Shown here one piece after another: positions 62,301-64,000 of a stretch of 64,000 bases of DNA. This DNA comes from Cyclina sinensis (lineage: Eukaryota > Mollusca > Bivalvia > Venerida > Veneridae): positions 24,312,872 to 24,376,871 of the forward strand of contig JAAONU010000004.1 in NCBI GenBank assembly GCA_012932295.1, read 5' to 3'. Made by a program: the position numbers and the translations under genes. How positions within the stretch are numbered: position 1 is the first letter of the stretch; every line of letters begins with the position of its first letter. Under the pieces are notes generated by a model. It worked only from the letters and a program-made list of their open reading frames with translations. It did no database searches and was not told the DNA's origin.

Positions 62301-63880
62301 ACTTTAACCTGAACCGACGCCGACGCCAGGGCGAGAATTATAGCCCTCCTTATTCTTTGAATAGTCGAGCTAAAAATGTCTCCTTAGGGGACACAAGCAC
62401 AAAGAAAGTGTTCATTTATAATAAATGGCTATGCACCCTAGCATTTTAAAACAACAACTATCTATATTTATACTGCTATTCATTATACAATTTGCGTAAT
62501 TGTACTTTGAATTTTTGACAGACACATTGACATCAGGGCATGGTCCATTCTGTACCGTTCAGTTTTATATGATGATGTTTTGATGGTAAAATTATTTTGA
62601 GTATTTTTTGCTGCTGCAATCAGGACTGTGTAATCTTATTCATGAACAGAAAATTACAGCTTAAAGCATAATAAAATGCCTATACCATAACTTTAAGTTA
62701 GACGAAGTAAACTGGAAAAAAATAAAATCAGTGGGAAAAAAATCTGACAAACTCAAGTCAAGTTGGCCGTTCTTGAGCATTCTATCTCCAAATAATGTCA
62801 AACCCCTTGCGGGGACATAAATATCTGACAATATTGAATTGTCAAAGATTTGTGACAAGGCAGTTTCTAGTTGTGTAACTTATGACAAAGACAAATATTT
62901 TTCCTTTTCCTGTAAGCTTCAGGATGGAACAGTGGTCCAGTGGTAAAAGGACTTATCATCCATATGTCGTAAGTCTGACTCCTTGTCTTTCTGATAAGCT
63001 GATACAAAGGTCAGGAAATTTAAGCTGTCCTTGAACTGTTTTCTTAATCAAGCATAATGTTAAGTAGATGGGAGGCAACACTTCAACTGTTGTGAGAAAG
63101 TATTGTAAATCTCGTATTTACCAAATAAACTACTGTACAGTATTTTAAAACAAATGACATCAAATCAGGAAATATACCTTCAAAATCATCTCTATTAAGG
63201 TCACCAGCATTGGCGAGACTGAAGCCAAATCTAGCATGTAAACATTGTAACTTATCACATTCTTCCTGGCTCAAACTTCGACCTTTAATTATTTGTGGTT
63301 TAGTGAAACTTGTGATCTGAAATAATCAATAAAGCAAACATAATAAGTATTAACAGCTTTGGGAACTTGATGTAATGAAAATTTCAAAGTAACTGTCTAA
63401 ATAGAGCTGCTATATGCAGGTGAAATCTGCTGTTTGCTTCTTTTAATTTGATGTAAGGGTCTGTATCTGAATGACTCATTCTCCCCAAAACCAATAAGAG
63501 GGTTCAGTGCTGAAGATTTGCACTGACCCCTTAAAATTAATACAATAATAAGCATTTTTCACATTTTTTTTTATCCCAACCAGAAAGGTGCATGAACCAC
63601 ATAATCAACTAGGCTGTTGCAAAGAAATGAAATGAAGAATCAAAATTTTCTATTTCATTTAAATTACAAGTCATTTAAAAATTTTACCACACATTGTGAA
63701 ACGGATTTTAGTCTCTGATCTGGCTAATAGTTATGCTAACATAGCATAAAAAATGTTAAACAATTACTATAACTGACCATTTCTCCGTTTCCTATGTACA
63801 CATACACGGCTCCTCCAAGCCGGATGTTGTTTTTCTCCTTCTCATAGAAATATGGACAGCCAACAACAAGGTCTTGAAAA
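32820..63880 (-). CDS. Integrin alpha subunit, laminin-binding (alpha3/6/7, PS1-like) class, C-terminal 823 residues in 20 exons
   Basis: Cell-surface adhesion receptor subunit that pairs with a beta integrin and links extracellular matrix to the cytoskeleton (family knowledge). Exons on the minus strand: 63880-63778, 63316-63178, 60800-60712, 59949-59821, 57308-57136, 55916-55718, 54048-53881, 53318-53239, 52212-52065, 51526-51348, 50941-50858, 50062-49957, 47634-47515, 45940-45875, 45139-45101, 39532-39386, 39022-38903, 38648-38544, 34769-34644, 32972-32820. Every junction has AG/GT and keeps phase (2473 nt in total). Class evidence: [16 protein letters not shown] after blade 7, a CGDDQIC genu, the RRRR cleavage site, SRLWEST before the membrane, and [10 protein letters not shown] with a tail ending ENEYFL, all recalling alpha6. 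Sequons include NGT, NDT, NTT (across a junction) and NHT. Signal peptide and about 250-300 residues of propeller lie beyond the right edge. Introns range from 0.15 to about 6 kb and hold most repeats of the window. Confidence 0.95.
33077..34342. mobile_element. Non-autonomous DNA transposon, 1266 bp, with about 31-bp TIRs and 7-bp target duplication
   Basis: Left terminus CAGGGCCTTAATTAAGAGGG continuing through GAATGGACACTC. The right terminus is the same inverted with one mismatch (TTGA for TTAA). CTTATTA flanks exactly at 33070-33076 and 34343-34349. The interior has no transposase but has an internal direct duplication about 224 bp apart (AACATCGGTCTTTTTGTCA at 33243 and 33467) and a GATACC(A/C)CCCGAAA motif repeated near 33800 and 33992. 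CAGGG ends suggest hAT, although hAT usually makes 8-bp duplications. It sits in the last integrin intron. Confidence 0.85.
35598..38335 (+). repeat. Composite palindrome-capped repeat rich in AGGTCA, element D with element C inside
   Basis: Starts ACAAGAGCCACCGCAAGCGG (hairpin). The outer part has roughly 150-bp units (35740-36110 and 37300-38060) built from TGACCTTAAAGGTC and TCAAGGTCATTTAAAGGTCA. It ends CTCAATTGAGCATTTTGTGC then TCCGGTGAGC (38310-38331). At 36127 a second start cap, ACAAGAGGGCCAATGGCCCT, opens an inner array of ten 108-bp units up to about 37284. It lies in an integrin intron, opposite in orientation to the gene. Open frames inside are chance. Confidence 0.75.
36256..37270 (+). 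repeat. Ten-copy 108-bp array carrying AGGTCA direct repeats (DR2)
   Basis: The unit anchor GTAGGTCAGTAGGTCA recurs at 36256, 36364, 36471, 36579, 36687, 36796, 36904, 37011, 37120 and 37227 (spacing 107-109). Eight of ten have a perfect AGGTCA-GT-AGGTCA direct repeat with a 2-bp spacer. Most also have a third half-site (AGGTCATGC) after AAAATAT. Half-sites of this form are bound by nuclear receptors (family knowledge). No binding is shown here. Confidence 0.85.
38544..50062 (-). CDS. Integrin alpha: calf-2 exons including the heavy/light-chain cleavage site
   Basis: Exons 50062-49957, 47634-47515, 45940-45875, 45139-45101, 39532-39386, 39022-38903 and 38648-38544. Sequence runs [52 protein letters not shown], then the 13-codon microexon [13 protein letters not shown]. 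The next exon carries [13 protein letters not shown], a furin-type site for light-chain cleavage, in a long charged linker. [16 protein letters not shown] supplies the cysteine cluster that commonly ties the two chains together, followed by [10 protein letters not shown]. Calf-2 ends near NTRNDVQY. Confidence 0.93.
39533..40929. other. Integrin intron, left part, nothing recognised
   Basis: AT-rich intronic sequence between the furin-site exon and the nested repeats. No conserved coding block and no clear mobile-element termini seen. Confidence 0.45.
41036..42576 (+). mobile_element. Element E, copy 1: inverted CGCCCTT ends, poly-G/poly-A core
   Basis: Starts near ACTAGATGGGTGTTCAGTGG. TGTGTCGCCCTT at 41063-41074 is the exact inverse of AAGGGCGACACA at 42562-42573. 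The left half (41085-41815) is tandem GTACCTATGT(A/G)-spaced units with long A runs followed by G runs. The right half has roughly 150-bp units with GGCATAACTTTGTC-like motifs. It is closely matched by a shorter copy around 61230-61800. No coding capacity. Confidence 0.65.
41140..41815 (+). repeat. Low-complexity G-rich/A-rich tandem tract (G-quadruplex-prone)
   Basis: About six or seven units, each with an A run of 10-35 followed by G runs up to about 20 on the plus strand (for example 41288-41306, 41377-41388, 41617-41630). The proline-rich minus-strand frame at 41343-41576 is a translation of C runs, not a gene. Exact lengths of such homopolymers are prone to assembly error. Confidence 0.85.
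43014..45100. other. Integrin intron, nothing recognised
   Basis: AT-rich sequence between the nested repeats and the microexon. Two similar ATTTG(T/C)(A/T)GAAGCTGAAAAA-type segments about 180 bp apart (43504 and 43677) suggest a diverged duplication. There is no coding signal. Confidence 0.4.
45101..45139 (-). CDS. Integrin 39-bp microexon in calf-2
   Basis: Acceptor TATATAG, donor GTAAGT. Encodes [13 protein letters not shown] in phase 0 on both sides, so skipping it would keep the frame. Flanking introns are about 735 bp and 5.6 kb. Its presence joins the 45940-45875 exon to the furin-site exon. Whether it is alternatively spliced is not visible from DNA. Confidence 0.8.
46455..47445. other. 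GC-rich-ended intronic segment, possible MITE
   Basis: CG-rich blocks at 46480-46555 and 47275-47435 flank an AT-rich middle, in contrast to the surrounding intron. CATGTCGCGGGG near 46517 recurs approximately inverted as CCCCGCGACAATG near 47417-47429, and ACACCTGAAATTTCGGGTGT at 47359-47378 is an imperfect palindrome. No clean terminal repeats or target duplication, so I leave the type open. Confidence 0.35.
47868..49712. repeat. 44-bp intronic minisatellite, about 42 copies
   Basis: The consensus unit contains AAATGTACTCAGAAGTATTG and GCTGAAGTGCTAATGTTTCA plus GACA. Spacing is 44 bp, for example GTAC at 48137 and 48181. Variants at fixed sites (CTAATG/CTACTG, TTCAG/TTGAG, GGCTG/GACTG/GGATG) shuffle between copies. 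A shortened unit (GACAAAATGAAGTGCTACTG) appears three times (near 48789, 49078 and 49543), implying larger segmental duplication within the array. It fills most of the intron between integrin exons 50062-49957 and 47634-47515. No coding role. Confidence 0.95.
50858..53318 (-). CDS. Integrin alpha: genu and calf-1 exons
   Basis: Exons 53318-53239, 52212-52065, 51526-51348 and 50941-50858. The genu loop disulfide is seen as CGDDQIC. Calf-1 strands include [20 protein letters not shown], and [19 protein letters not shown] supplies a second cysteine pair with an NDT sequon. The NTT sequon in AWVNTTSEEQ is created across the 51348/50941 junction. The last exon opens calf-2 with [15 protein letters not shown]. 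Confidence 0.92.
52985..53203 (+). mobile_element. SINE, copy 3 of the family at 2238
   Basis: Head GGGCTAGAGCACTGGACTCC resembles a tRNA A box and GCTGGTTTCAATCCCACC a B box. The body has GTACTGGTCTGAACCCAGTA, and the tail has GCAAGAACTTGCTTCCTAAT then an A-rich end. It lies in the integrin intron between exons 53318-53239 and 52212-52065. Confidence 0.75.
53881..57308 (-). CDS. Integrin alpha: thigh domain exons
   Basis: Exons 57308-57136, 55916-55718 and 54048-53881. The first finishes the propeller ([12 protein letters not shown]) and opens the thigh Ig-like fold, with cysteines in [20 protein letters not shown]. The second has the sequon QNGT and a cysteine in [11 protein letters not shown]. 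The third has a proline-rich loop ([20 protein letters not shown]) and ends in GHMVFAQ before the genu. Phase is continuous across all three. Confidence 0.92.
54450..55250 (+). repeat. Diverged tandem-unit repeat rich in TTGACCTTTGACC
   Basis: Roughly 150-160-bp units repeat GTGAGCTTGACCTTTGACC (near 54589, 54870, 54995, 55138), TTTGAAGGTCCTGG-like blocks, and TTTTCAAAGTGCAGG-like blocks. The unit grammar matches the other array families here but the sequence differs. Related units occur at about 57600-58060. The minus-strand frame at 54811-55014 is not a gene. Confidence 0.6.
55361..55649 (+). mobile_element. tRNA-derived SINE, second family, with 8-bp flanking repeat
   Basis: Head GCTTACCTCAATAGGTAGAG then CACTGGATTAGTAATCC gives a good A box and anticodon-arm-like pairing; GTTGGTTCGACCCC is a good B box. 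A body of about 200 bp follows and the 3' end is GTGTTAAACCCCAAAACAAA, a non-poly-A tail. ACAGCCAA at 55353-55360 and 55650-55657 fits a target duplication. It is better called a SINE than a tRNA gene because the acceptor arm does not pair and there is a long tail. Confidence 0.75.
57590..58060 (+). repeat. Diverged tandem-unit repeat, TTTGACC-rich, in integrin intron
   Basis: Repeats of TATGGCC(T/C)AGAC(A/C)AGGTCT at 57613 and 57842, and TGACCTTTGAGC(A/T)A at about 57669, 57737 and 57902. Related by style to 54450-55250. It ends in GAACAGGGGGATGGAGGGAC. No coding role. Confidence 0.55.
58170..58725. repeat. 33-bp minisatellite, about 16 copies, source of false long ORFs
   Basis: Unit contains CTTAAGCTGCAGGGAGATTT and TCCAGTACATGAC. 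Because 33 is divisible by three and the unit has no stop in several frames, both strands show open frames of 75-220 codons (for example [11 protein letters not shown] repeated). These are periodic translations of DNA repeat in an integrin intron, not proteins. The array resumes at 59159 after an inserted element. Confidence 0.93.
58726..59158. mobile_element. TTAA-flanked MITE, 433 bp, inserted in the 33-bp minisatellite
   Basis: TTAA flanks it at 58722-58725 and 59159-59162. The ends are AGGGGCTGTGCTCCAGATGA and, inverted, AGAGGCTGTACTCCAGATTT. The TTAA belongs to the minisatellite unit (CCTTAAGCTGCAGG), which is split precisely there. The interior carries a GGGTTCAAATC B-box-like motif (about 59003) after GGTGGTGACAG, suggesting an included tRNA-like piece. 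TTAA targeting is known for piggyBac and Kolobok types; the family is not resolved. Confidence 0.88.
59556..59690. repeat. 35-bp tandem repeat, four near-perfect copies
   Basis: TGGGATATATGCTTTCCTTA recurs at 59556, 59591, 59626 and 59661, exactly 35 bp apart. The copies look identical by eye after the first, so the array is young. It ends about 130 bp before the acceptor-distal end of integrin exon 59949-59821. Confidence 0.9.
59821..63880 (-). CDS. Integrin alpha: late beta-propeller (FG-GAP) exons
   Basis: Exons 63880-63778, 63316-63178, 60800-60712 and 59949-59821. They encode [26 protein letters not shown], then [20 protein letters not shown] (across a junction) and [17 protein letters not shown], then [25 protein letters not shown] motifs and the Ca-binding loops DLNRDDFED and DLDQNSYPD mark the last blades, where the DxDxDG-type loops sit on the underside of the propeller. 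The first exon starts with one base of a codon from the exon beyond the window. Confidence 0.93.
61030..62370 (+). mobile_element. Repeat element with GCTCGACTATTC inverted ends, hosting element E copy 2
   Basis: GCTCGACTATTCTCAGA at the left end matches, inverted, the right end GCTCGACTATTCAAAGA (15 of 17). The body is roughly 160-bp units (TTCACACAAAATGCTTGACA, TATCTGCAAGGGAAAGGTGA) at about 61085-61230, 61810-61980, 61980-62150 and 62150-62310. The stretch about 61231-61800 is a copy of element E with its GTCGCCCTTGGGTACTCTG start and poly-G/A core. It ends GGCGAGAATTATAGCCCTCC then the right cap. It lies in a propeller intron of the integrin. Confidence 0.65.
62917..63080 (+). mobile_element. 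Possible SINE or tRNA-like relic
   Basis: GGAACAGTGGTCCAGTGGTA resembles a tRNA A-box region and is followed at about 35 nt by GTAAGTCTGACTCC, a poor B box. Too diverged to assign to a family. Confidence 0.3.
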
Positions 63881-64000
63881 CTGAAAGTCAACACCGATAA
63901 TAATCCATGACAAGGTCTTCCAGGAACAAACTTATACACGCATCTCAATCTAGCGTATTGTTGAGCTACCTTAACTCATACACAGCACTAAACCCGACTT

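Noticed and set aside
63970..64000. A further integrin exon at the right edge (VGFSAVYEL followed by a GTAGC donor, phase-compatible)
   Set aside because: Phase fits, but it lacks the expected calcium-loop residues before FQDLVVG and is cut by the window edge; too weak to call.

Overview
This is a eukaryotic, AT-rich, intron-rich and heavily repeat-laden window. The repeats look molluscan: short tandem-unit elements with palindromic caps, tRNA-derived SINEs, and a PHD-finger/endonuclease/reverse-transcriptase LINE. I infer a bivalve, probably a heterodont clam, from recollection of such repeats rather than from any search. Three real protein-coding genes are recognisable, all conserved metazoan genes. 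Nearly all other open frames are chance or repeat-derived.

Layout. (1) 1-9167, minus strand: the 5' part of CIR1 (corepressor interacting with RBPJ). Six exons encode 191 residues; the rest lies off the left edge. Its introns carry a tandem-unit repeat (1-885), a SINE with a perfect 13-bp target duplication (2238-2443), a 145-bp-period repeat array (5261-7172) and two hAT-like non-autonomous elements. (2) 9170-18220: a transposon block. It holds a decayed LINE fragment, a tRNA-derived SINE, a broken Tc1/mariner transposase, a decayed reverse-strand LINE, and a nearly intact PHD-EN-RT LINE whose single ORF is broken by one in-frame TAG and whose ends carry a 15-bp target duplication. (3) 18221-22692, plus strand: PSMB3, proteasome subunit beta 3, five exons seen plus a probable tiny first exon. 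(4) 22693-32819: a gap between convergent genes, containing SINEs, a long 145-bp-period array (27529-29243) and a TA-flanked MITE. (5) 32820-63880, minus strand: twenty consecutive exons of an integrin alpha subunit, phase-consistent at every junction. They run from the late beta-propeller through thigh, genu, calf-1, calf-2, a furin-type RRRR site, the transmembrane helix and a GFFKR tail. Sequence features favour the laminin-binding class (vertebrate alpha3/6/7, insect PS1). About 823 residues are present; the N-terminus lies off the right edge.

The integrin introns hold most of the unusual DNA. There is a 44-bp minisatellite of about 42 copies. A 33-bp minisatellite creates long false ORFs on both strands and is interrupted by a TTAA-flanked MITE. 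A ten-copy 108-bp array repeats nuclear-receptor-like half-sites as a direct repeat. Homopurine poly-G/poly-A tracts occur twice. Several elements are nested within one another.

The three genes do not form a pathway. CIR1 is a nuclear Notch-pathway corepressor, PSMB3 is a housekeeping 20S proteasome subunit, and the integrin is a cell-surface adhesion receptor. Their proximity may preserve ancient linkage, since from memory the human orthologues and paralogues sit on Hox-bearing chromosomes. I found no new enzymatic or defence system; the novelty lies in repeat architecture.
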